From the NCBI GenBank assembly GCA_032251515.1, contig JAVVDU010000032.1, forward strand, positions 1 through 28,245: DNA of 28,245 nt, written 5' to 3'. Both the position numbers and the translations under genes were made by a program. How positions within the stretch are numbered: the stretch's first letter is position 1; every line of letters begins with the position of its first letter. This DNA is from Carthagonibacter sp032251515. GTDB lineage: Bacteria > Gemmatimonadota > Gemmatimonadetes > Palauibacterales > Palauibacteraceae. The notes below the pieces were generated by a model. That model did not search any database, had not been told where the DNA came from, and saw nothing but the letters and a program-made list of their open reading frames with translations. Below, piece after piece: positions 8,237-16,057 of the stretch.

Positions 8237-9025
8237 TCAGGGCCCCGGGCGCCCCAGCTCGCGCACGCGGGCCCACACGCGGTCGAACATCGCCTCCGTG
8301 AGCCGCCCCGTGAACGTGTTCTGCTGGCTCGGGTGGTAGGAACCGACGAGCGACAGCAGGCGACTTCCGCCCGCCGGAGCGGGTCCCGCCAGTTCCAGTT
8401 CCGCCCCGTGGCCGAACCGCGGCCGCGGACTCGGCACCTCGACCCCCCGGTCCTTCAGCACGCGCAGCACGTTCGTCCAGGCGAAGCCGCCGAGCGCCAC
8501 GATCACCCGGATCCCCCGCAGCAGGTCGAGCTCCCGCTCCAGGTACGGCCGGCAGGCGTCCCGCTCGGCCGGCGTGGGCCGGTTCGCGGGCGGCGCGCAG
8601 CGCACGGAGGCCGTGATCCAGGCGCCGTGCAGCGCGAGGCCGTCGTCGCGGGCCGTCGATGTGGGACGGCCGGCGAAGCCGGCCCGGTGCAGGGCGCCGA
8701 ACAGCCAGTCGCCGGAGCGGTCCCCCGTGAACATGCGTCCCGTCCGGTTCGCGCCGTGCGCGGCCGGCGCGAGGCCCACCACCAGGAGCCACGCCTCCGG
8801 ATCGCCGAAGCCCGGGACGGGACGACCCCAGTACTTCTCATCGGCGTAGGCGGCGCGTTTCTCGCGCGCCACGCGCTCGCGCCACGCCACGAGGCGCGGA
8901 CAGGCGCGGCAGCCCGTCACGTCGGCCTCGAGGCGGCGGAGGCCCCGGAGCCGGGAAGCGCGTCGCGGCTCCGACGTGCCGGGCTCCGACGTGCCCGGTT
9001 CGGCCGGTCCGCCCTCCGGCCTCAC
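8237..9025 (-). CDS. family 5 uracil-DNA glycosylase (UDGb type)
   Basis: The 262-aa protein removes uracil and related deaminated bases from DNA. Four cysteines, C39 and C42 (CRACPRL), C143 and C158, match the iron-sulfur ligands of family 4/5 glycosylases. The motif GLAPAAHGANRTG (84-96) followed by MFTGDRSG is the family 5 version of the active-site loop, and GSYHPSQQNTFTG (228-240) is the second motif. The start is taken as GTG at 9025, which overlaps the Lrp-type gene's stop as GTGA; the ORF is open further upstream but there it runs antisense-free through the regulator in another frame. The amino end contains a duplicated GTSEP pentapeptide and is probably disordered. Its presence near ligA and polX suggests a base excision repair neighbourhood. 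Confidence 0.9.
   Translation of the reverse strand: MRPEGGPAEPGTSEPGTSEPRRASRLRGLRRLEADVTGCRACPRLVAWRERVAREKRAAYADEKYWGRPVPGFGDPEAWLLVVGLAPAAHGANRTGRMFTGDRSGDWLFGALHRAGFAGRPTSTARDDGLALHGAWITASVRCAPPANRPTPAERDACRPYLERELDLLRGIRVIVALGGFAWTNVLRVLKDRGVEVPSPRPRFGHGAELELAGPAPAGGSRLLSLVGSYHPSQQNTFTGRLTEAMFDRVWARVRELGRPGP
8967..8996. repeat. two tandem 15-bp units in the UDG 5' coding region
   Basis: GGCTCCGACGTGCCG (8967-8981) is followed directly by GGCTCCGACGTGCCC (8982-8996), differing only at the last base. On the minus strand this encodes GTSEP twice. The unit is a multiple of three, so copy-number change would keep the frame. Confidence 0.85.
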
Positions 9026-9492
9026 GCCTTCGTCCCGGCGAGGTCCACGTCCAGCGACTCCTTCGGCGCATCGAGCACCACGGAGGTGTTCGTCCCCTCG
9101 ATGCCCGGCATGGTCAGCATCCGCTTGATCTCGCGGTTCATCTCCGTCTCGTTCGCGAAGCGTCCGATCACCATCACGTCGAAGTCGCCCGTGATCTCGT
9201 AGACGTGCGTCAGGCTGGGGTGCTGCGCGAGGGACGCGACGATGGCCGGCAGGGCCTCGCCCCGCGCCTTGATCCGGGTGACGGCCACCAGCCCGAGACC
9301 GAGCCGGGCGTAGTCGATCACGGCCCGGTAGCCGCACACGATGCCCCGCTCCTCGAGGTCGCGGACGTGCTTCCTGACCGTGGTCGAAGCCACGCCGAGC
9401 GCATCGGCGATCTGGCGGTTGGAGCGGCGGGCATCCTTCTGGAGCTCGGCGAGGATCCGGGTGTCGAGGTCGCGGTGCGCCACGGGAACCAT
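9022..9492 (-). CDS. Lrp/AsnC-family transcriptional regulator
   Basis: The 156-aa protein has an N-terminal AsnC-type helix-turn-helix (residues about 8-60, with LDTRILAELQKDARRSNRQIADALGVASTTVRKHV) and a C-terminal RAM effector domain, including the conserved GDFDVMVIGRF near residue 105. Such proteins form octamers or dimers and sense amino acids. The start ATG at 9492 places the helix-turn-helix at the usual distance; an upstream ATG at 9558 would add an unlikely proline-rich tail. Its stop overlaps the GTG of the UDG gene. It is divergent from the DUF1207 gene across 93 bp, so it may regulate that gene or itself; the ligand is unknown. Confidence 0.9.
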   Translation of the reverse strand: MVPVAHRDLDTRILAELQKDARRSNRQIADALGVASTTVRKHVRDLEERGIVCGYRAVIDYARLGLGLVAVTRIKARGEALPAIVASLAQHPSLTHVYEITGDFDVMVIGRFANETEMNREIKRMLTMPGIEGTNTSVVLDAPKESLDVDLAGTKA

Positions 9493-9585
9493 CCAGGTTC
9501 GGGTGCGGGGAGCCGGCGGGTGTTGCGCCGGTGGCCTGCCCAAGAGTTCTTTCCGCATCACCTCGGGCACAAGGGAGGGAGCCGG

Positions 9586-10617
9586 ATGGCGGAAACGGGA
9601 CGTGAGGCACGGCGAAGCGCGGACGCGCCGGGCGGGCGGGACCGACGGGCCGGCGGCGGGCGGCGGCGGGGCGGCGGGAGGATCGTCCGGAGCGTCGCCG
9701 GCCTCGCGGGGGCCTGCCTCGCGGCCCTTCCCGGGCCCGCGCGGGGTCAGCAGCCGGCGAGCGACGACGCCCCGGCCTGGTTCCCCGACCAGTTCGTCAT
9801 CGCGCCGCTCCTCGCCGCGCCGCGCGAAGTCGGGCTGCAGGGCGGCTTCTACCTGGCCGACCGCGACACGGAGCCGGGATTCGAGGGCCGCAACATCGAG
9901 GCGGAGGTCGCCGTCGGCTACCGGATACCCGTCGTGCGCCTGGCGGACGCGGGTCCCGAGGGACTGGCACTGGACCTGGGATTCGAGTTCGGAATCTGGA
10001 CCCGCTTCTTCATGGAGGCCTCGTCGCGCGACCTGGTCGGCAACGACTTCCGGGTTGGCGCCCCCCTGTCCCTGCGCTACCGCCGCTTCGAGGGCCGGCT
10101 CACCCTGCACCACACGAGCGCCCACCTGGGCGACGACTACGTGGACCGGTTCGACGTGCCGGCCTTCCAGGTGTCGCGGGAGGCGCTGGAGCTCGTGCTG
10201 GGCGTGCGGCCCATCCCAGCGCTGCGGCTGTACGGCGGCGGCGACTGGAACGTGGGGCGCGGCTCGGACTTCGTCATCGAGGCCGGCGGCCCGCGCGTCT
10301 TCCGCACCGTCGAGGAATGGGTAGGCCGCGTGGGGGTCGAGTACGACCGGGGCGCCGCCACGGGCGGCTCGGCGCAACCGTTCGCCGCGGTGAACCTCGA
10401 GATCACCGACCGCACGGAGCGCGTCGCGATGCACGCCCGGGCCGGCGTGGCGTTCCGCGTGCGGGGGTTCCGCTTCCTGTTCGACGCCGCGTGGCGCGAG
10501 GGCCCCTCCACGCTCGGCGCCTTCCGGTTCGACGACGAGAGCCTGTTCGGGATCGGCCTCACCGTGCAGACGGGCGGCCTGGCGCCCCCGCGGCCGGCGG
10601 GAAGCGGGGGGCGCTGA
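9586..10617 (+). CDS. DUF1207-family exported protein, probable outer-membrane beta-barrel
   Basis: The 343-aa protein starts with a long arginine- and glycine-rich leader, then a hydrophobic segment (IVRSVAGLAGACLAALPGPARG) ending in an Ala-x-Gly site, consistent with a signal peptide. The mature part begins WFPDQFVIAPLLAAPRE, matching the start of the DUF1207 family, and then alternates hydrophobic and polar residues in many strand-length segments (for example RFEGRLTLHHTSAHLGDDY and RLYGGGDWNVGRG), as in outer-membrane barrels. The function of the family is not established. The ATG at 9586 has AGGGAGGG a few bases upstream. The leader is unusually long and basic; a later start cannot be excluded. 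It diverges from the Lrp-type regulator. Confidence 0.8.
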   Translation: MAETGREARRSADAPGGRDRRAGGGRRRGGGRIVRSVAGLAGACLAALPGPARGQQPASDDAPAWFPDQFVIAPLLAAPREVGLQGGFYLADRDTEPGFEGRNIEAEVAVGYRIPVVRLADAGPEGLALDLGFEFGIWTRFFMEASSRDLVGNDFRVGAPLSLRYRRFEGRLTLHHTSAHLGDDYVDRFDVPAFQVSREALELVLGVRPIPALRLYGGGDWNVGRGSDFVIEAGGPRVFRTVEEWVGRVGVEYDRGAATGGSAQPFAAVNLEITDRTERVAMHARAGVAFRVRGFRFLFDAAWREGPSTLGAFRFDDESLFGIGLTVQTGGLAPPRPAGSGGR

Positions 10618-10740
10618 ACGCGGCGCCGTCCCGCCCCCGCGGGTCCCGGTCTCTCACTCGCTGAACCAGCTCCCGATCGTCCACGCTCGTCCGGTTCCGG
10701 GTCACGGGCTACGGTCCCTGCCCCGTCCGACGCGGCTCGG

Positions 10741-10757
10741 GACGAAACCGTTTCGTC
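10741..10757. promoter_or_regulatory. perfect 17-bp palindrome, probable operator
   Basis: GACGAAAC-C-GTTTCGTC is an 8-1-8 perfect inverted repeat lying alone in the 246-bp gap between the DUF1207 gene and the lipoprotein gene, about 107 bp upstream of the latter's start. Its A/T-rich core contrasts with the GC-rich surroundings. It looks like a dimeric transcription factor site. No adjacent regulator gene points to its binder. Confidence 0.5.
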
Positions 10758-10863
10758 GGTTCGGGGAGTCCATCACAAGGTACGTCCCGGACCGCACCGC
10801 GTGGCACGTCTCGTGCTCCCCCCCGTACGGTGCCGTCCGCCACCTCCACCCAGGAGAAGCCCC

Positions 10864-11256
10864 GTGCGCGTATGCCTCTCGAGACGGAACAGAGCGATTC
10901 TCGCCTTGATGCTGCTGCCTCCCCTGCTCGTCGCCTGCGGTCGCTGGGTCCCCATGGAGCTGCCCGCCCCGGGCGCCGGGTGGGACGGGGACGCCTGGAA
11001 GGTCCGCGTCACGGAGACCGATGGGACGAAATGGCTCCTCAGCGACTTCGAGATGCGGGGAGATACGCTCGAGGGCGGCGGCTACGATGTCGAAGAGGCG
11101 ACCGATCGCCAGCACAGGCGGGCCCGCGCCGTGGCGATCGCCCGCGAGGACATTCAGCTCGCGGAGCAGCGCAAGGAACGGCCGTTCGCGGAGATCGGGC
11201 TGTCGGTCGCGGTCGCCCTCGCGGCGATCGCCATCACGGTGGCCATCCTCGACTGA
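10864..11256 (+). CDS. small lipoprotein with C-terminal membrane segment, function unknown
   Basis: The 130-aa product starts at GTG 10864, six bases or so after an AGGAG Shine-Dalgarno; the longer ATG start at 10801 would add a proline/arginine tail before the signal peptide. The leader RRNRAILALMLLPPLLVACG is a lipoprotein signal with lipobox LVAC. The mature domain (about residues 27-105) contains TDGTKWLLSDFEMRGDTLEG and AIAREDIQLAEQRK, an all-beta-looking unit often seen in small lipoproteins of environmental phyla, ending in a hydrophobic segment (GLSVAVALAAIAITVAIL) at the very C-terminus. I do not recognise a characterised family. A 17-bp palindrome lies upstream and the fds promoter starts 15 bp downstream. 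Confidence 0.7.
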   Translation: MRVCLSRRNRAILALMLLPPLLVACGRWVPMELPAPGAGWDGDAWKVRVTETDGTKWLLSDFEMRGDTLEGGGYDVEEATDRQHRRARAVAIAREDIQLAEQRKERPFAEIGLSVAVALAAIAITVAILD

Positions 11257-11270
11257 CGCCGCGGGACGAT

Positions 11271-11299
11271 TTGTCGCCTCACCCACGCCCGTCTATCAT
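11271..11299 (+). promoter_or_regulatory. sigma70-type promoter of the formate dehydrogenase operon
   Basis: TTGTCG (11271-11276), a 17-bp spacer and TATCAT (11294-11299, five of six consensus bases) point at fdsGB, giving a predicted start near 11306 and a leader of about 57 nt. Confidence 0.65.
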
Positions 11300-11312
11300 G
11301 GACGGGCCGTCC
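11300..11312. promoter_or_regulatory. short palindrome at the predicted fds transcription start
   Basis: GGACGG-G-CCGTCC is a 6-1-6 perfect inverted repeat immediately after the -10 box, exactly where a repressor would block initiation. In a region this rich in G and C a 6-bp arm can occur by chance. Confidence 0.3.
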
Positions 11313-11362
11313 GGTCCGGCCCCGCCGGCCGGTTCCGCGTCCGCAACGGGAGAGCCCGCGCG

Positions 11363-13057
11363 ATGTCGCTGATCCACGAGCTCGAGGCGCTGCAGGAGGA
11401 GCGCGGCCACCTGGACGCCGCCTCGCTGCGGGACCTCGCGCACCGCCTGGCCGTGCCGCTGTACCGGCTCCAGGAACTCGTCTCCTTCTATCCCCACTTC
11501 CGCACGGAGCCCCCGGCGGCGCTCGAGGTCCACGTGTGCCGCGACATGAGCTGTCACGTGTCCGGCGGCGCGGCGGGCCTGCGGGAACGGCTCGAGGCGG
11601 CGTTCGGCGACCGGAAGGATGTCCGGGTGCGCGAGACGTCCTGCCTCGGGGTGTGCGAGCTGGCGCCGGCCGTCCGGGTGAACGGGACGCCGGCCCGGGC
11701 CACGGACCCGGCGGCGCTCGCCGCGGCCGTGGCGGACGGCCCGCTGCCGCACCCCCGCGCCGCGCCGCGCGCCTGGCAGGCGGACCCGTACGGCGGGGAC
11801 CGTGACGGCGCATACCACACGTTCCGGGAGGTGCTCGCCCGCCCGGACCGCGAGGCGGCCCTGGACGACGTGATCGCCGAGCTCGAGGCGAGCGGCCTGC
11901 GCGGGATGGGCGGCGCGGGATTCCCGACCGGCCTGAAGTGGAAGCTCGTGCGGGCCGAGAGGGCGGCGCCGAAGTACGTCGTGTGCAACGCGGACGAGAG
12001 CGAGCCGGGCACCTTCAAGGACCGCGTCATCCTCGAGCAGCTTCCGTACCTGGTGCTGGAGGGGATGATGCTGGGGGGGCTCGTCGTGGGGGCGGAGCGC
12101 GGGATCGTCTACCTGCGCCACGAGTACGGCGCGGCCCGCGAGGCGCTCACAGCCGAGCTCGCCCGCGCCCGGGACACCGGCTGGCTCGGAGAGGACATCC
12201 TCGGCTCCGGCTTCTCGTTCGACGTGGAGATCTTCGTCTCGCCCGGCGGCTACATCCTCGGCGAGGAGACGGCCCTGCTGGAGGCCCTCGAGGACCGGCG
12301 CGGCGAGCCCCGCAACAAGCCGCCGTTCCCCGGGCAGAAGGGCCTGCACGGCCGGCCCACGCTGATCAACAACGTCGAGACCTTCGCCTGGGTGCCGGGC
12401 GTCCTGGCGGGGGGCGCCGATGCCTGGAAGGCCCGCGGCGTGAACGGCTGCGCCGGCCTGAAGGCGATGGCCGTGTCGGGCCACGTCGAGCGGCCCGGCG
12501 TGTACGAGATCCCGCTGGGGACGACGGTGGCCGAGCTCATCGACATGGCCGGCGGCGTGAAGGACGGACGGCCGCTCAAGGGCTTCGCGCCGGGCGGCGC
12601 CTCGTCCCACTTTCTTCCGGCAGCGAAGGCGGACACTCCCATCGACTTCGGGGCGCTGGCCGACGCCGGGAGCATGATGGGGTCGGGCGCCCTCGTGGTC
12701 GTGGCCGAGGGGACGGACATGCTGCCGCTCGCCGCGAACGTGGTCCGCTTCTTCCGCGACGAGTCCTGCGGGAAGTGCGTGCCGTGCCGGGACGGATCGC
12801 AGAAGGCCGCGGCGATGCTGGAGCGCGCCATGGCGGACGGCACGCCCCTCGACGCGGCGGCCCTGGAGAAACTGGAGGAGCTCCTCGTCGAGACCTCGAT
12901 CTGCGGGCTCGGGTACGTGGTCCTGAACCCGCTGGTGTCGGCGGCGCGGCACTGGCCGGACGAGTTCCCCGGGCTCGGCGACGGCCGCGGAGGCGGTGGA
13001 GGAGGACGAAACGGCACGGGGGACGGTTCCGGGAACGGGAAGGGAGGCGCAGCGTGA
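11363..13057 (+). CDS. NAD-linked formate dehydrogenase diaphorase subunit, NuoE-NuoF (FdsG-FdsB) fusion
   Basis: The 564-aa protein joins two subunits that are separate in most NAD-dependent formate dehydrogenases. Residues about 1-125 are a NuoE/FdsG thioredoxin-like domain with the [2Fe-2S] ligands C59, C64, C94 and C98. Residues about 145-535 are a NuoF/FdsB domain with the NADH/FMN site (GMGGAGFPTG 181-190, ESEPGTFKDR 212-221, GGYILGEETAL 295-305) and a [4Fe-4S] site CGKCVPC (C469, C472, C475) plus C514. It passes electrons from FdsA to NAD+, in the cytoplasm. The C-terminal 25 residues are a glycine-rich tail. The ATG at 11363 follows GGGAGAG. The stop overlaps the fdsA start as GTGA. 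A hydrogenase or Nuo role is argued against by the adjoining FdsA. Confidence 0.9.
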   Translation: MSLIHELEALQEERGHLDAASLRDLAHRLAVPLYRLQELVSFYPHFRTEPPAALEVHVCRDMSCHVSGGAAGLRERLEAAFGDRKDVRVRETSCLGVCELAPAVRVNGTPARATDPAALAAAVADGPLPHPRAAPRAWQADPYGGDRDGAYHTFREVLARPDREAALDDVIAELEASGLRGMGGAGFPTGLKWKLVRAERAAPKYVVCNADESEPGTFKDRVILEQLPYLVLEGMMLGGLVVGAERGIVYLRHEYGAAREALTAELARARDTGWLGEDILGSGFSFDVEIFVSPGGYILGEETALLEALEDRRGEPRNKPPFPGQKGLHGRPTLINNVETFAWVPGVLAGGADAWKARGVNGCAGLKAMAVSGHVERPGVYEIPLGTTVAELIDMAGGVKDGRPLKGFAPGGASSHFLPAAKADTPIDFGALADAGSMMGSGALVVVAEGTDMLPLAANVVRFFRDESCGKCVPCRDGSQKAAAMLERAMADGTPLDAAALEKLEELLVETSICGLGYVVLNPLVSAARHWPDEFPGLGDGRGGGGGGRNGTGDGSGNGKGGAA

Positions 13058-15966
13058 GCGGCGGCAGGAACGGACCGGCGGGCGTGGCCGCCGGCGCGGC
13101 GGCGGAGACCGTCCGGCTGACGATCGACGGGACCCCGGTCGAGGTGCCCGCCGGGACGACGATCTGGGAGGCGGCCCGGGCGGCGGGCATCGAGATCCCG
13201 GTCCTCTGCCACGACCCGCGGCTCCCGCCGGCCGGCGTCTGCCGCGTCTGCCTCGTGGACGTGGGCGAGAAGCGGCTGACGGCGTCCTGCGTGCGGGAGG
13301 CGGCCGACGGGATGGAGGTCGCCACGGCGGGCGAGAAGGTGGAGCGGCTGCGGAAGGGCCTCGTGGAGCTGCTCCTGTCCGACTATCCGGTCGACGCCGG
13401 GGGCACCGAACGGAAGACGGAAACCGACGAGCTGCGGGCGCTGGCAGAACGGTACGGCGTGGCCTGGGCCGGCCACGGAAACGGCGCCGCGCCGGCCGGC
13501 CGCACGGTGGCCGTGGCCGGGATCCCGGCGGGCAACGGCCGGCCGATCGATGCCTCATCGCCCGTGATCCGGGTCGACCACCAGGCCTGCATCCTGTGCG
13601 ACCGCTGCATCCGCGCCTGCGACGACGTGCAGGTGAACAACGTGATCGGACGGACCGGGAAGGGCTACGCCACGCGGATCGCCTTCGACCTCGACGACCC
13701 GATGGGCGCCTCGACCTGCGTCGCGTGCGGGGAGTGCGAGAAGGCGTGCCCGACGGGCGCCCTCACGCTCGTGGAGCTCGTCGAGCGGCCGCCCTCGGCG
13801 CCGAAGGCCGAGCTGGCCCGCGTCGACTCCGTGTGCCCCTACTGCGGCGTCGGCTGTGCGATCTCGTACTACGTGGACGAGGCGAAGAACCGGATCGTCT
13901 ACGCGGACGGTCGGGAGAGCCCGGTGAACCACGAGCGGCTCTGCGTGAAGGGCCGCTACGGGTTCGACTACACGGCCCACCCGCAGCGCCTGACCCGGCC
14001 GCTGATCCGCCGCGAAGAGGCGTATCCCAAGGGCCCCCTCTCCTCGGAGACGGCGTCCTCGAACGGCCGGCGCCGCAAGCCCGGCGGGCTCGTGGACTAC
14101 GACGAGGTCCTGCCCCACTTCCGGGAGGCCAGCTGGGAGGAGGCGCTGGAGCTGGTCGGGAGGCGCCTGCGGGAGATCCGGGAGGAGCACGGCCCGTCCG
14201 CCCTGGCCGGGTTCGGCAGCGCCAAGTGCTCGAACGAGGAAGCCTACCTCTTCCAGAAGCTGATCCGGGCCGGGTTCGGGACGAACAACGTGGACCACTG
14301 CACGCGGCTGTGCCACGCCTCGTCGGTGGCGGCGCTGCTGGAGACGATCGGCTCCGGCGCCGTCACGAACGTGTTCGCCGACGTCGAGAACGCGGACGTC
14401 GCGCTGATCACCGGCTCGAACACGACGGCGAACCACCCGGTCGCCGCGACCTTTATCAAGCAGGCCGTGAAGTCGGGCCGCACGAAGCTGATCGTCGTCG
14501 AGCCGCGCCGCATCGAGATCGCCGACCACGCCGAGGTCTTCCTGCAGATCCGGCCGGGCACGGACGTGGCGATGTACAACTCGTGGATGCACGTGCTCGT
14601 GAACGAGGGGCTCATCGACGAGGCCTACATCCGCGAGCGCACCGAGGGCTTCGAGGCGCTGAAGGACCTCGTCGCGGATTACCCGCCCGAGGTCGCGGCG
14701 GAGATCTGCGGCGTGGAGGCGGACGAGATCCGCCGGGCCGCCCGCCTGTTCGGCTCGGCCGGCGCCGCGATCGTGTTCTGGGGCATGGGGATCTCGCAGC
14801 ACACCACGGGCACCGACAACGCCCGCTGCCTGATCTCGTTGATGCTGATGACGGGGAACGTGGGCCGGCCGGGCACCGGGCTCCACCCCCTGCGCGGGCA
14901 GAACAACGTGCAGGGCGCCTCCGACGCCGGTCTCATCCCGATGGTCTACCCGGACTACCAGAGCGTCGCGGACCCGGAGATCCGGGCGAAGTTCGAGGCG
15001 GCGTGGGGCACGGAGCTCGACGCGACGCCCGGGCTCACGGTGGTCGAGATCATGCGCGGGGCGCTGGCAGGCGAGATCCGCGGCATGTACATGATGGGCG
15101 AGAACCCGTTCCTCTCGGACCCGAACACGAACAAGGTCCGCAAGGCGCTGGCCGCGCTCGAGTTCCTCGTGGTGCAGGACATCTTCCTCACCGAGACGGC
15201 CGAGTTCGCGGACGTGATCCTGCCCGCCACCTCGTTCTTCGAGAAGGACGGCACGTACACGAACACGGACCGGCGCGTGCAGGTGGGCCGCAAGGTGCTC
15301 GACCCGCCGGGCGAGGCCCGCGAGGACTGGCGGATCGTGTGCGACGTGGCGGCCACGTGCGGCTACCCGATGTCCTACGGCTCCGCCTCGGAGGTGTTCG
15401 ACGAGTTCACGTCCCTGGCGCCCTCCTACGCGGGGCTCACGTACGAGAACCTCGGGCTGACGGGCAAGCTGTGGCCCTGCCCCGACCCGGAGGCGGGCGA
15501 CGGAATCCAGGTCCTGTTCGGGGACGGCTTCCCCACGCCGAACGGACGCGGGAAGTTCGTGCCGCGGCCCTTCGAGCCCGCGAAGGAGCTGCCCGACGCC
15601 GAGTACCCGTTCGTCCTGAACACGGGGCGCCTCCTGCAGCACTGGCACACGGGGACGATGACGCGGCGGGCCCGCGCCCTGCACGCGATCGCGCCGGCGC
15701 CGGAGGTGGAGATGCACCCGGACGACCTGTCGGCGCTGGGGATGGCCGACGGCGACCGCGCCACGGTCGCCTCCCGGCGCGGCGAGATCACCCTCACGGC
15801 CCGCGCCTCCCGGCGCATGACGCCGGGCACCGTGTTCATCCCGTTCCACTTCCGCGAGGCCGCGGCCAACGTCCTCACGATCGACGAGCTGGACCCGCAC
15901 GGGAAGATCCCGGAGTTCAAGTTCTGCGCGGTGCGGGTCCGGCCGGCGGGAGACCAGGCGACCTGA
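13054..15966 (+). CDS. fdsA: molybdenum (or tungsten) formate dehydrogenase catalytic subunit, FdsA-like
   Basis: The 970-aa subunit oxidises formate to CO2 at a bis-pterin molybdenum centre. The N-terminus is NuoG-like: [2Fe-2S] ligands C52, C63, C66, C79; two ferredoxin [4Fe-4S] sets C179/C182/C185/C189 and C222/C225/C228/C232. The molybdopterin oxidoreductase part begins with CPYCGVGC (C261, C264, C268) and C297 for another [4Fe-4S] cluster. The active-site ligand is cysteine C420 followed by H421 (DHCTRLCHASS), encoded by TGC, not selenocysteine. The His-Cys cluster motif usual between the first two units is absent: the region reads LLLSDYPVDAGG, without His or Cys. Residues about 850-965 are the molydopterin dinucleotide-binding domain. 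Start GTG at 13054 has GGGAGG upstream. No FdhD or FdsD chaperone gene is in the window. Confidence 0.92.
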   Translation: MSGGRNGPAGVAAGAAAETVRLTIDGTPVEVPAGTTIWEAARAAGIEIPVLCHDPRLPPAGVCRVCLVDVGEKRLTASCVREAADGMEVATAGEKVERLRKGLVELLLSDYPVDAGGTERKTETDELRALAERYGVAWAGHGNGAAPAGRTVAVAGIPAGNGRPIDASSPVIRVDHQACILCDRCIRACDDVQVNNVIGRTGKGYATRIAFDLDDPMGASTCVACGECEKACPTGALTLVELVERPPSAPKAELARVDSVCPYCGVGCAISYYVDEAKNRIVYADGRESPVNHERLCVKGRYGFDYTAHPQRLTRPLIRREEAYPKGPLSSETASSNGRRRKPGGLVDYDEVLPHFREASWEEALELVGRRLREIREEHGPSALAGFGSAKCSNEEAYLFQKLIRAGFGTNNVDHCTRLCHASSVAALLETIGSGAVTNVFADVENADVALITGSNTTANHPVAATFIKQAVKSGRTKLIVVEPRRIEIADHAEVFLQIRPGTDVAMYNSWMHVLVNEGLIDEAYIRERTEGFEALKDLVADYPPEVAAEICGVEADEIRRAARLFGSAGAAIVFWGMGISQHTTGTDNARCLISLMLMTGNVGRPGTGLHPLRGQNNVQGASDAGLIPMVYPDYQSVADPEIRAKFEAAWGTELDATPGLTVVEIMRGALAGEIRGMYMMGENPFLSDPNTNKVRKALAALEFLVVQDIFLTETAEFADVILPATSFFEKDGTYTNTDRRVQVGRKVLDPPGEAREDWRIVCDVAATCGYPMSYGSASEVFDEFTSLAPSYAGLTYENLGLTGKLWPCPDPEAGDGIQVLFGDGFPTPNGRGKFVPRPFEPAKELPDAEYPFVLNTGRLLQHWHTGTMTRRARALHAIAPAPEVEMHPDDLSALGMADGDRATVASRRGEITLTARASRRMTPGTVFIPFHFREAAANVLTIDELDPHGKIPEFKFCAVRVRPAGDQAT

Positions 15967-15998
15967 CGGGAAGAGCAGCAGACGAGCAGGAATGACGA

Positions 15999-16024
15999 AG
16001 GGCCGGGGATCGCTCCCCGGCCCT
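15999..16024. terminator. strong hairpin terminator between fdsA and hsp20
   Basis: AGGGCCGGGGA (15999-16009) and TCCCCGGCCCT (16014-16024) form a perfect 11-bp stem with a TCGC tetraloop, placed 33 bp after the fdsA stop and 34 bp after the hsp20 stop. No clear T run follows on either strand, so it may act as a bidirectional block or mRNA 3' end stabiliser rather than a classical intrinsic terminator. Confidence 0.7.
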
Positions 16025-16057
16025 CGCCGCGTGCGGGTCGCGTGACGCGCGACGGCG

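Noticed and set aside
14310..14320. Selenocysteine in the formate dehydrogenase active site
   Set aside because: The codon at the active-site position is TGC (Cys420), not TGA.
13555..15900. A 781-codon minus-strand open frame antisense to fdsA
   Set aside because: It is the mirror of a well-conserved catalytic gene, is rich in Arg, Val, His and Asp with no recognisable motif, and has no neighbours in operon arrangement.
12996..15995. A 999-codon plus-strand frame overlapping fdsA in another phase
   Set aside because: Composition is almost wholly Arg/Gly/Ala/Pro; the true frame holds all iron-sulfur and molybdopterin motifs.
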